Part shown: positions 31,923-42,505 of the stretch, in pieces
Layout: each line of letters starts with the position of its first letter
How positions within the stretch are numbered: position 1 is the stretch's first letter
Assembly (NCBI RefSeq): GCF_030864355.1
Contig: NC_083395.1
Span: 1,922,001 to 1,986,000 of the forward strand
From: Cutaneotrichosporon cavernicola
Lineage: Eukaryota > Basidiomycota > Tremellomycetes > Trichosporonales > Trichosporonaceae
Direction: 5' to 3'
DNA length: 64,000 bases
Program-made: the position numbers and the translations under genes
Notes under the pieces: generated by a model
Told to the model about the DNA's origin: nothing
Database searches by the model: none
Seen by the model: the letters and a program-made list of their open reading frames with translations, nothing else

Positions 31923-32738
31923 GGTGGTGGTGGTGAGGGAATGATCGAGCAGCTGCCAGAGAACAGAAATAGAGAGATAAAGAGATAGAGTGTCACTGAA
32001 ACAAGAAGACAAGAACGTTGCGGACGATATCGAGCGATGGGGATGTGGTGATAACCGGTGTGGGGTCAAGGTGGGCCCCGGCGATCCCCGACGCCGAAAA
32101 CCGAACACCCCCTCCCCCTCCGCGGCCGTGGAATCTGGTGTCGGATAAGCTTAGGTCCACGGCTCAAGAGTACCGCCGCTATCTGGGACGCACTGCATTC
32201 CGCTGCCCTACATCGCGAACATGTCCCCAATGCAGCACGGAGACATATAGAACCACCGCGAGCGGCATGTCATTCAACCAACACAGCCCTGACCCCCTGC
32301 TCTGTTCGACCCGCTCACGGCGTCTCTATGATCGTTTTGGCGAGACGTACTTACATCCTGGAGCTACATAATGGTGACTATCGTTGTGACTGATCCGAGT
32401 CCCACCCTCCTGCTTTGCCTCGAGGTACGAACAAACGCATCGTGTCGACCAGCAGCGAGCCACGTCACAGCCACTACCGCTGGATGGAGTGGACATACTC
32501 GCTTCCAACCTCAACCACACGGCTGTTGTGACTCCAACGGTTAGCATGAGGGAGACGAACAGCTCTTCTGGTGAAACAAGTCGGGTGGGAGGTCGTCGGC
32601 GCTCTTGCAGGCTTGAGGCTGAATTACCAGGATTACCAGGGGGTATGATTGTGACTTGTGATCATCATTCCGCGTCCCTGAAAGTCAGTCCCGTTCATCC
32701 CCATCACTCTTCACTCTTCTCTCACATCAGCCATCATC
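31923..32738. other. Divergent intergenic region, about 815 bp
   Basis: Between the alpha/beta hydrolase and the coiled-coil protein; it should hold both promoters. Nothing else seen. Confidence 0.4.
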
Positions 32739-34159
32739 ATGCCCATTACTCAGGCAGTCATCGCCGAGGTACGCAACTCCCGTACTGTTCTGACAGCAGC
32801 ACCGCAACCTCGAGGCGCAGTTAAGCGCGACAGCGTACGCGCCGCCCACGCTCGCCCAGGTTCGTGCGCAGGCCGAGCGCGTGCTTGCCGCCATCGCGGC
32901 TGACCAGGCTGGCCTGGACGCGCTGAAGCGGCGGACGTGAGTGCCGAGGTGGAGGCCTTGGGATAGGGAGGAAAAGGAAGGTGGGGTGGAGGATGGTGGA
33001 GGAACAGCCGAGGTCGGGGAGTTGAGGCAAACGTGGGGAGGAGGTCCGGGAGGAGGCGGAGATTGTAGCTGACATCAGTGAGAGGGAACACAAAGACTGG
33101 CGCGACATCGAAACCCGCACCCTCAAACGTCTATGGGTACGCGTCAAGCACCCGATCCACGGCCGCGAACGCCTGACCGACCTCGAAGCAAAAGAGGAGG
33201 CCGAGTACGTTGCAGCGCGAACGGCCGAACTGTCCGCCGCTGCCCGGCTCGATTTGCTCAAGTCGCAATCTACTGCTCTACAGCAACAAGTTGGGCAACT
33301 GTCTTCTGTGGCCGATTCGAACGCCCGCGCCGCGGCGGCTCTGCAGGCCCTCTACTCTGTCGCGTTTGATGGTCCTACTCCCCAGTTTCCGCAGGAGGAC
33401 GCGGTTGAGGGGGCCTACACCGCCGCTGTAAGGGAGTATGAGACTGCGCAGGGGGCGAGATGGGCTGAGGGGGAGGCGTTAAGGCTTCTTAAGGAAGCTG
33501 ATCAGTTGTTGGGTAGCGCGATCAAGACTACGCGTGGAGTGAGCCCATCAGAGATGAGGGGAGGAGGGCTGACATAAGGCGGGAGACTTTGCGACGATCA
33601 ACTCATACGGCGGGCCGGCCAACTTTGATATTCTAGAGCGCAGTGAGCTCGCCGGCGCGCAGCGCGACGCGGACCAGGCGCGTCTTCTCGTCCAGCAGGC
33701 GGGACAGGTGCTACCGGGTATGCCGGGAATCCAGGCGGTGGAGCTACCCAAGGGGTGAGTGAGGAGGAATAGAGCACGAGAGCATGCCCACAGAACGAGA
33801 CTATCTGGGCCCCGACGCCTGGCATTCAGACGACTGGGCACCAGCGGACTCCACGCAGTGATGGCCGAGCTTCACACACACGCCCTCACTATGCCCTCAA
33901 ACTGGACAGTACTGACCGCAGCAACATGGTCGCCGACGTCTTCTTCGACACGACCTGGTCCGAGCTCGCATTCCAGGGTCGGATTGACGCAGCTGACACC
34001 CATCTACAGAATGCGCGCAAGAGCCTCGGGGTCATCATCGAGCAGGTCCAGCGGCAAGTCGGCTCGAGCAGCCCCGCTGCGCAGGCTGCTTTGCAACGCC
34101 TGGAACAGACGCGCGCCGCCCTGTTCGAGGTGCGCCGCAACATCATGAACAGCTTGTAA
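32739..34159 (+). CDS. Uncharacterised coiled-coil protein, 5 exons
   Basis: 346 residues joined 32739-32768, 32800-32936, 33079-33538, 33579-33754 and 33922-34159, all in frame. The first exon is only 10 codons and intron 1 is 31 nt. The protein is Ala/Glu/Gln-rich and predicted helical: LEAQLSATAYAPPTLAQVRA, EREHKDWRDIETRTLKRLWV, KEEAEYVAARTAELSAAARL, and a second helical part LLVQQAGQVLPGMPGIQAVE with the C-terminal AALQRLEQTRAALFEVRRNI. Between them is a short aromatic part (FATINSYGGPANFDILERSE) and VFFDTTWSELAFQGRI. No known domain recognised; I recall similar unnamed proteins in other fungi but cannot name the family. It lies tail to tail with the M3 peptidase. Confidence 0.75.
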
Positions 34160-34225
34160 CCTATGCGTGCTTTATCTTCTTCTACATACGATGTCCAGTA
34201 ATGCACACCATGCTTCTTCTTCTTC

Positions 34226-36765
34226 TCACAGGCGCGCAGCCTCACCCTCTGCACCGCCCAGGAGGTCGCGCAGGAACGCGTCGTTAGTCGGCTTGCGGCC
34301 GAGCAGAGCGACGAGCGAGTCCATCTCGTCACGGCTGCCGCCAACCTTGAGGATCTCATTCCGGTACTTCATACCGTTCTCTGGCGACATTGGTGCCTTG
34401 CTGAACACGGTCTCGAACATGTCCGCTGCAAACACAAGCGAGTAGAGGTAGCCGTAGTAGCTGGGGTCAGCTAACACCCGATAGCAGTTGGCTGGAAGGA
34501 AGACTCACCCAGCACCATAGCCGCCGACGATGTGCGCGAAGCCACTCTGGCCACCGATGTACTCGCCCTTGGTGGTCACGAGCGAGACGTCCTTGCGCAG
34601 GTCGCACCACAGCTTGGTCTGGTCGATGTTCTCCTTGGACGTGTGGAGCGTCATGTCGTACAGCCCGAAGAAGAGCTGGCGGAGGTTAAACAGGCCCTGG
34701 TTGACATTCTTGCTCTTGACAATGCTCTGGATCAGGTCGTCCGGGAGGCTCTCGCCGGTCTCGTAGTGCGACGACATGCTCTTGAGCTGCTCAGGGAGCC
34801 AGCACCTGGGGTCAGAGGCTCGGACGCGACCGCATTACGCACCAGTTCTCAAGCATCTGCGACGGGGCCTCGACGAAGTCTCTTGCCACGTGAGTGCCGT
34901 GGAAACGGCTGAACTGCGTCCTGGAGCACAGGCCGTGGAAAGCGTGACCCATCTCGTGGAAAAACGTCACAACGTCCGAGTGCTTCATCAGCGCGGGGCG
35001 CTTGGGCGTAGGCTTGGCGAGGTTGGCAACCATGCAAACGGTTGGGTACGAGCGCCCGCCGTCCTCCTTGGTCCAGCCGGGGATCAGGCCCCAGACGGCG
35101 GCGTGGCCGTATTTGTTCTCGCGCGGGAAGAGGTCGAGATACATGTACCCGAGGAACTCGGTGTCCTTACCGTCCTGGTGGTCCCACACGGCGTACGCCT
35201 CGGCGTCTGAGGTTAGCTGCAGCTGCCACGATTGCTTACCGTTGTGCCATGTGTTACCCCCATGCTCCTCGTCGCGAGGGACAGGGTAGAATTGCACGCT
35301 CAGAAGCTGCTTGTAGATGTCGAGGATAGTGGGCACGACCTTGCTCACGGGGAAGTACTCCTTGACCTTCTCGTCGTCGAGCGCGAGCTTGCGCTCTGTC
35401 CAGAGACGGTCGTAGTAGCGGTAGTCCCAGAGGTTGAGCTCGTCGTCCGGCGCGTAACCCTTCTCCTTGTGAACCTCCTTCTTGAGCTCGAGGAAGTTCT
35501 TCTTCTCCGCCTCGCCGAGCGGCGTGAGCTTCGTGCGCAAGTCGTTCAGGAAGTCCATCACCGTCTTTGAGTCCTTGGCCATCTTGATCTGGGCGTCAGT
35601 GAACATCCTGACGAACACCTACGTCAAGGATGTAGTCGGCAAAGTTCTCGAACCCAAGGATGTCGGCGACCTGCTTGCGGAGCTCGATAATCTCCTCGAG
35701 CACAGGCACGTTCTGAATCGTCTTTCCCTCGTATCCGAGCTGGGCACGGCGGCGCGTCTCGGGGTTGTCCGCGTACTGGCTGGAAGTCAGCTCCACTCCC
35801 CGGGAAAGGCCACTCACAAGATGGGCACGATGTCAGGAGTCTTGTAGGTGACCTTGTACTTGTCACCTTCCTTAGGGTAGCCCTCGATCGCGGCCTCAGG
35901 CACGCCGACGAGCTCCTCTTCGGTGAAGAGAAGGAAGCCCTTCTCCTCGTTGCAGGCACGCTGGAAGTCAACTTCGAGGCCCATGATCTTGGTCTGGATC
36001 TTGAGAAGCTCGTCGCGCTTGCTCTTCTCAAGGCCTAAACCGTTGCGCTTGCGGTCTCGGATCATGCGGTCCATGAGACGCTGCTCCTCGGAGTTGAGCT
36101 TGTTCTCGGCCTTGGCGTCGGCCTCGGCGTCAAGGAGCGCCTGGTAGATATCCTCGCGAGCAATCGTCTTGAGTCCGTATTCCTGTTATCAGTCGCTGCA
36201 CAGGAATAGTGAGGCCAAAGAGATTAGAGACGTGGACCGAGAAGGGAGGATCGACCAAGGTGGGAGAAGCTCTACTTGAGGAGTTTGACGGCGGGTGATA
36301 GGGAAGGTACGTGGACTCGAAGAAGGCATGTCACTGCGATACTCACCTGGAGCTTCTTGTCGGCGTCGACGGACGCATTGCGCACACCCTCGTCCTGGCT
36401 CACGTACTGCAGGAAGAGCCCGGGCTCGATGCCCTTGTCCGCCGCTGAGTCGTGGAAGGCCATGCGGCGGACCGTGTTGTCGAACGTGCGCTGGCCCTGG
36501 GGCAGCGCAGCGATCTGATCGAGGAGCTTGTCCGTATCAGTGATGTAACTCTCGACGTTGGTCTCGATGTTCTTAGGAGTATACACCCAGTGCGGGGGCG
36601 CTGTAGGGGGCTTAGGGTCTGGTGTCAGCTCGTAAGAGGTGTGTTGCACTCACAGGTAGCGGGCATGTTGGAGAAGAGGGAGAGGGAGCGGATTTGTGTG
36701 AAGTACGGAGAGTGTGCCAGCGGAGAGAGTCTGGCGATGCGGGGGATGAGCGAGGCCAGCAGCAT
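34226..36765 (-). CDS. PRD1: M3-family zinc metallopeptidase (saccharolysin/thimet oligopeptidase type), multi-exon
   Basis: Minus-strand exons assemble into a protein of about 700 residues. The family cuts short peptides in cytosol and mitochondria. Seen in order: PPHWVYTPKNIETNVESYIT, RRMAFHDSAADKGIEPGLFL, MGLEVDFQRACNEEKGFLLF, GFENFADYILD, the middle helical domain, AVWGLIPGWTKEDGGRSYP, the catalytic TFFHEMGHAFHGLCS (HExxH) and APSQMLENW with the third zinc ligand Glu, then IVGGYGAGYYGYLYS. Introns are short; one near 35605-35638 is 34 nt. Two in-frame starts exist. The ATG at 36765 adds about 33 residues rich in Leu, Ser and Arg (MLLASLIPRIARLSPLA), like a mitochondrial presequence; the ATG at 36666 (MPAT) would give a cytosolic form. 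Confidence 0.9.
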
Positions 36766-37306
36766 ACACAAGAGAGCGGTCACCCAGTAGCGCAGCACTG
36801 TGGCGATTTGTGGTGAACTAGGTAGAAGAGGTAGTGCTGAGGACTAGAACGATGAGGATGAAAGAAAACGAGGAAACGAGGGAGCGATGGAGTGAGCGAG
36901 TGAGGGAAGGCGCGTTGGGTTGGACGCGTCATCGATTCAACCTGCCACTTGGCCGAAATTCAGGCACACTCTCACTCAAACTTGATCGCCGGACTTGACC
37001 GGAATTCTCTTTCTCACAAGCACCTTCTTCAATCCAAACCTCATAACCAACACTGACGGCGATTTCACTGTTTCCTCATGGGCTACAACAACTTACAGCT
37101 AAAGATCTGACCAGCTGACAAGTCACACCTACGCCGCAGACCTCTTTTCTGCCCATAAGAACGAACGGCCTCTCCACCCCCTCTCACACCCTCGAACCAG
37201 CACTCACCGACCGTCCTCTCCTCTAACCACCCCACAGCTTCAAAGAGTCTCCCTTTAGAGTCCCAAAAATCGACCACTGGCTGTCCCAGATCCCAAAAGG
37301 AAGCTG
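36766..37306. other. Intergenic, about 540 bp
   Basis: Upstream of the M3 peptidase and downstream of tRNA-Glu. Contains a GA-rich stretch at 36855-36905 on the plus strand. No gene seen. Confidence 0.4.
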
Positions 37307-37433
37307 TTCTCCACCAGGGAGTTGAACCCTGCTCTTTCGCGGTCATGCCTTCCTTCACGATGACGATCGTCAAGGGGATTTCCGGCAGCTCTCGACTGAG
37401 AGGCGAATATACTAACCGATATACTAGTGAAGA
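37307..37433 (-). tRNA. tRNA-Glu (anticodon CTC), copy 1, with a 55-nt intron
   Basis: Minus strand: acceptor TCTTCAC pairs with GTGGAGA, D arm GTATATCGGTTAGTAT, anticodon stem TTCGC/GCGAA, loop C-T-CTC-A with anticodon at 37398-37400 (plus coordinates), T arm CAGGG TTCAACT CCCTG, discriminator A. The intron runs 37342-37396 directly after position 37. The exon halves are identical to those of the copy at 46643. Confidence 0.9.
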
Positions 37434-40400
37434 GGCCTGAAAATCTGCTTACGGGATCGTACGTGACCTCAACGCGCCTGCTCCTGATGGCTGGTAACTG
37501 CCTCTTGCAACTGGCAGTCTCGAGGGACGAGAGCAGCGACCAAGTGCTCACCTGTGTCCCACAACACCGTCTCTCTGTTGCCGAGGGTGAGAATGTATGG
37601 TCTTTGTCCAGCGGACGTTGATCAAGACTCAGGCAACTCCGGGGTTTGTGACGACTGGAGTCCCCGCTGCATCCCCGCCTTCCTTTCGAACACTCTTTTC
37701 CGGCTGAACCGAGTGAATCAGAAAGGTATGGTGAGGTCTATGCGTGGCCTACATCGTGGCGGGTGGAGGCAGCCCAAGGACATACAAACCGCATTCGGCC
37801 CACAGATGGGCGCGGACCATGTGGGCCGGGATAAGGAATGGCGCAGAAGGGTCAAAGAGAGCACGCGATTCGGTGATCAGTGCACAGCATCGACTTGGCC
37901 TTTGGACCTGGATCGGAGCCCGTACAGTTGCTCTGGAGGGCATGTGCTCCCGGATGCCTGTGCTCGAATTCGCTCGAAGGATGTGACTGGGCTTTTCAGC
38001 AAGGACCTGTCAACACACGGTTCACATAGGATATCCATTTTATCGCAGGAATTTAATTTGTGCCGTGGCGTCACCTTGGAAGCAATCGTATTAACAGCAA
38101 CCTGCACAGCTTGACGCACGCTTGTCTGCTGTCATTGTTGGGCAGTGCGCAGGTCGCTGGGATTGGGCCTCATTTGACAACACTGCTGTAACTGTGGCTA
38201 CAGGGCGAAGCCTCTTTGTGACACCTCGGTTCGTTGGGCGTGCGCAGCAGCGCCTGGAGCTTGAAGGCAGAAGGGGCAGGGGCAACTTGGGTACACTCAA
38301 GCTCCTCTTCTGTGCCCCACTCTTGTCTGCCACATCCCTCGCACCGCCGACATGGTTCAGAAGAAGCCCTCTGGTGACCAACTTCGTTCGTCCCATGACC
38401 AGTGCCCAGCCGCTCGATCGCGCAATGTAGTGGGGTATATTGGCTGTCCTAAGCCCCGCGGCCCCGTGAGCCTCGCAGAGAGTAACAGATGAATGGAAAG
38501 CTGCGCTGTTAGTCACTCGTGATGACGCGGGTGAGCGAGGTAAAACAGCGTCTTAAGACACTGTATCAGTGAAGGTGGGGGTGGGTTGCTATGATCGCCT
38601 TGGCATGTGATGGGTGGCTGCAGAACATGCCGCGGCGTTACCCAGATCGCCCCCCACTCAATGCATGCAGCTGACCGAACAAGCTGACACCCGCTGGACA
38701 TTGGGATAGGCGAGCCGCGGATGATGCTGAACCGTCGGTCCAAGCCGACTTGGATGCAGTGAACGGCTGGCTGACCGCCCGTGGGAGATCCAATCCATGT
38801 CAGATCTCGTTAGAATATGCCATTATTTTCAGATCTCATTAGAACGAGCGATATTGGATTTCCGTATTTCGAAGGCTGATTTCCGAAGCGGGAGTTGGTG
38901 GAAGGAGATGGAGGGAGGCATGTGGGGGAGGTGGGGGTAGTGGGGCAGGGCACAGGACTCGCGGCGACGGCCACCGGTTAGCGCCGGCTCCGATGTGGTC
39001 GGTGAATATGAGGATGGAGCATTTGGAGCAGGGCCTTCTGCCGCGGCTGTGCCCAAAGGCCGAAATATATCTCAGTCCCTGTCGGCTGGCTTTGGGCACC
39101 GGCAATCAGGCGACGATGTCTTTCATTCTGAGAGCTGCTTCTGTGAGCTGCAAGCGAGACGCAACTCCGCGTCCGCTACGACAATAGGGGAGTTGGAGGC
39201 TGGATAAAGAATCCGGGGGAGGCTGTGGAGTACGGCAGGGCAATGTAGATCACCGCGTTGCGGATCGTGGAGTTGGTGGAGTAGATATGGTGGGCACTAA
39301 ACGAGGGGTAGTCACTGCGGCGCTCGCTGTGATCGTCGGTGGGCATCAGCAAGCATAAACAACTGTCATGTGCCGTATCACGGGTTTCTCTCTATCGGTC
39401 TTATCAGCTGCCATCGTGACGCTCTAGCTCATCATCGCCTGGGCGATTAATGGTGTTCACGGTTCTGACTAAGACGCTAACTGATTAGGCACAAACGGTC
39501 TAGCGGACCGAACCGACGCGGTCCTCACCACGCGAATCTGCCCGACCATCCGTCACCACATCCAGCCAGCATGCGCTCGACTTCCGCACGCCGGTGCAAG
39601 CCAGCCTCTGCCTGCTACGAGATCGCAAGAAGCGCGCAACCAACCGCTGCCGGCTCTGGTCGGCGTTGTGCTTGGTTCACTTGGGACTGCCCGATCAACG
39701 GCTTTGCGCGTCCAGTAAGAGTGCGCTCCCCTCATCGTGACTGGTCGCTGGGGTAGGTGTGGGGCACCTTGGCCCCGTGACGGTCCAGGTTCCTGCCGAG
39801 TGTACCTGGAGCTCCGAGCGTACCTGTGTGATCATGTGGGATCGACACCGTGCTTGCACACAACGTCCAAGCGCGCAAGCGCCCTCTTGATGTCCTCAAA
39901 GGTTCTAGTGGCAGTGAGGCTTAACGGACGGGGAAAGGGAGACGCACTGCGCATACGTGGTGCTTGGGATCTGGACGACGTACAACTTGGGGTACACTGG
40001 GGTGAACAGGAGGACGGATGTCCAATGACAAACTATTTCCTCGTTTACCGACTTCGGGCCGGAGAAAGGCTCAGGTTCGGCGATGTCCGGGGTATGCCGA
40101 GAGTCTCCTCGCACCATTTCCAAGCGCTTGCTGCCGACGCAATGGGAATGGCTGCACTGAAATGGGGCACAAGGGATGGGAATGCGGGGTTGGGGTCCCA
40201 TGTGATAGCAGCGAGGACTGCCAAACAGGGAGGGTGCATGTGTCTGGAGACGACGACAGGACAGGGATGGTTGAGGTGCTGGGTATCTATTGTTGGCATG
40301 TGAGGGCCAGTGACGTCGACGAACACGCGCCACAGCGGATTTGAACCCTCCGGATCCCGACTGCCATCCCTTGCCTTGCTCGCCATACCCGCCTCAGCTT

Positions 40401-42505
40401 TGATGCCTGCCGATATGGTTGCCACACTCGACCTACACCACCCTCACCCAGGGTTCCGACAAGATCCGGCGGCGGCAGCCTGGCCCCCGGCCTACTGAAT
40501 CATTGTCCTAACCCGGCAGAAGCGGACTTTTGCTTCCTGGCACAGCGCTAGATATGGGGGCTGAGTCACGCCATGCAGTGTGAACCAACTTTGCTGAATG
40601 ATGAACGTGGTGCCGCGAGTGGCGTGCTTCGTGCTTCTCGCAGCCCGTACAGTGGCGCTGCCAATGCACGGTGCGCCGCAATCGGTGGCGCTGGTACTGG
40701 TGATAACGCCCTGTGGATCAAACAGCATGCATGTATTGTTGGGTGAGACATTCTGAGGACACTAAACAGAACAGTAGCGCTTGCCGGCGGCAAACGGGCT
40801 TCCGCGGAATTGCGGCCGCATGCGACGAGAAGCGATAGGCGATTGTTCGAAATTCATTCTAACCATTCCAACTAACCCTTGGAGTGACTTGGGACCTTCC
40901 CACGTTGCCTCTTCCTGTACTCCTGGAACCCTCTTGATCCTTTGGCCCTTTGTGCTCTGTGCCTCTGTGCCTCTACACTGGGCACTGCAAGTAATGATGC
41001 CCCTGACAAGAATGTATGGCAGCAGGGAGAAGCGTGTGAGGGTGCAAAGGAGAGAAGGCCCGGCCTTGGTTTGTTACATTGAAACGATACCGGCACAATA
41101 GCAGAGGATGACGGGCAAACCAAGGGCCAAGGGATGACTTTGCGCCGTGCTCATACGAGACCCTCATGGCCTCATACGACGACCGGACCGATCCAGCTAA
41201 GGGAAAGACGAACGAGACACAAACATTCCGCAAAGGGTGCCCCACAGAATAATTTAGCAGGAACTCTGCACTCCTCTTCGCTGTGCCGCGGCACCGCCGA
41301 TAAATGACTAACGGGCCTCGGCAGCATGTCCAGGGCCATTGCTTTCATCCTCTGCTCTCTGCCTCTCCTCCTTTTGACTCCCTCGTGCATATGCCTGGAT
41401 ATGTTCACCTAGACCAACTTCTGTGCGACCCGGCATTGATGAAACTCCGCGCACGGGCGCCAGCAGGGGTTGTGACGAAATAGCAATATTAATACACTGC
41501 AGCGCAGCTTTGCCCGGGCATATGGCGCCATTGCCTTGGCAGGCCGAACAGTACAGCCAAGCACACATGCTATCATACGTTGGGGGTTTTGTTCGGTATT
41601 CCGCAGCTCGGCGAGGTGATGGAGAACGCGTAACGAGCCAAACAAATGTAGGAGGGGGCGCCGCCACTAACGACTTGGGGTAAAGGGTAATGAGGCAGAA
41701 CTGAATGCGGTTGTCCAACCCAGTGAGCGTAATGTCAGCTGACCCGCCCGTTCGTGCCGACGGTTGAGATACGCGCTCAAGCTCTGCCCTGGTGCCGTGT
41801 TCCGTCCACACCCGTATTCAAACCACAAGAGCCGTCCAGCCAGCCGTCAAGCCGTCCAGCGTCCAGCCGTCCAGCCCTCAATGCCACCCTCACACCTTAA
41901 CCCAGGCCCTTACCGTACCTCCCTGGTTATTACCCTAACGTGCTCGTCACCCTCAACCCGCGCTGGTCGGATGCCAGACACCCAGCCCCCCCTCTCTGCC
42001 CCACCCTACCCCCAACCTCAACCTCCACTATTCAACTTGAACCGTACAGCGTACAGCGGCAAAACGTAAAAAGGTAACACGAGGCTGAGGGTGCCGTGTC
42101 TAGCGCTTGGCTACATCCTGGTGGAGGGCGTAGGTGGCGCCCCCCGGGGGAATCTCAGCCAGCGCCCTGATCATTTGGGATACGACGACTACCTGACTTG
42201 AATGTACGCTTCAGATGTGATAAGCCAGTCCCCGTATCCGCCGACTGCCGCTTCGCTCTTTAGGTCTGACTCTTCGTCCCATCCCATTCCTCGCCCTCTC
42301 CCGCACCTCATCTTCATCTCATCTTCTCTCATCTTCTTACATCTATCCAGTGTTCCATTTGCCTTGCTCGTCCTCGTCCACAACTTGATCTCTGCCGCCG
42401 ACGTCCAAAGTCTTCTCCTCTCGGCACCAACCCCGGCGACTACCACTGCCGACCTTCCCCCACAAGTAGCCGCCACGAATCCCCACCCTGTCACGACTGC
42501 ACGAA
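37434..42505. other. About 5 kb without a recognisable gene
   Basis: Many short overlapping open frames on both strands but none with family resemblance, long uninterrupted coding pattern or plausible splice structure. Notable: an imperfect direct repeat CAGATCTC(G/A)TTAGAA at 38801-38815 and 38830-38844, and a small tandem array of the type GCCGTCCA at about 41831-41876. The longest frames (37554-38114, 39737-40303, 41308-41811) look random. The region may be decayed transposon or regulatory DNA for the transcription factor to its right. Confidence 0.4.
41831..41876. repeat. Short tandem repeat, unit about GCCGTCCA
   Basis: Four to five degenerate copies of GCCGTCCA(G) in a row, with variants CCAGCCGTCAA and CCAGCGTCCAG. 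About 630 bp upstream of the transcription factor ATG. Confidence 0.6.

Noticed and set aside
37554..38114. 186-codon frame in the gene desert as a real gene.
   Set aside because: No domain, no signal, composition like surrounding random frames.
38801..38844. Direct repeat CAGATCTCNTTAGAA as a target-site duplication.
   Set aside because: Only 14 bp of unrelated sequence lie between copies, so there is no element to be flanked.
40305..40490. Possible tRNA at the minus strand near TTCAAATCC (plus TTTGAACCC at about 40340).
   Set aside because: The T loop looks right, but the T stem pairs poorly and no acceptor or D arm could be matched upstream.
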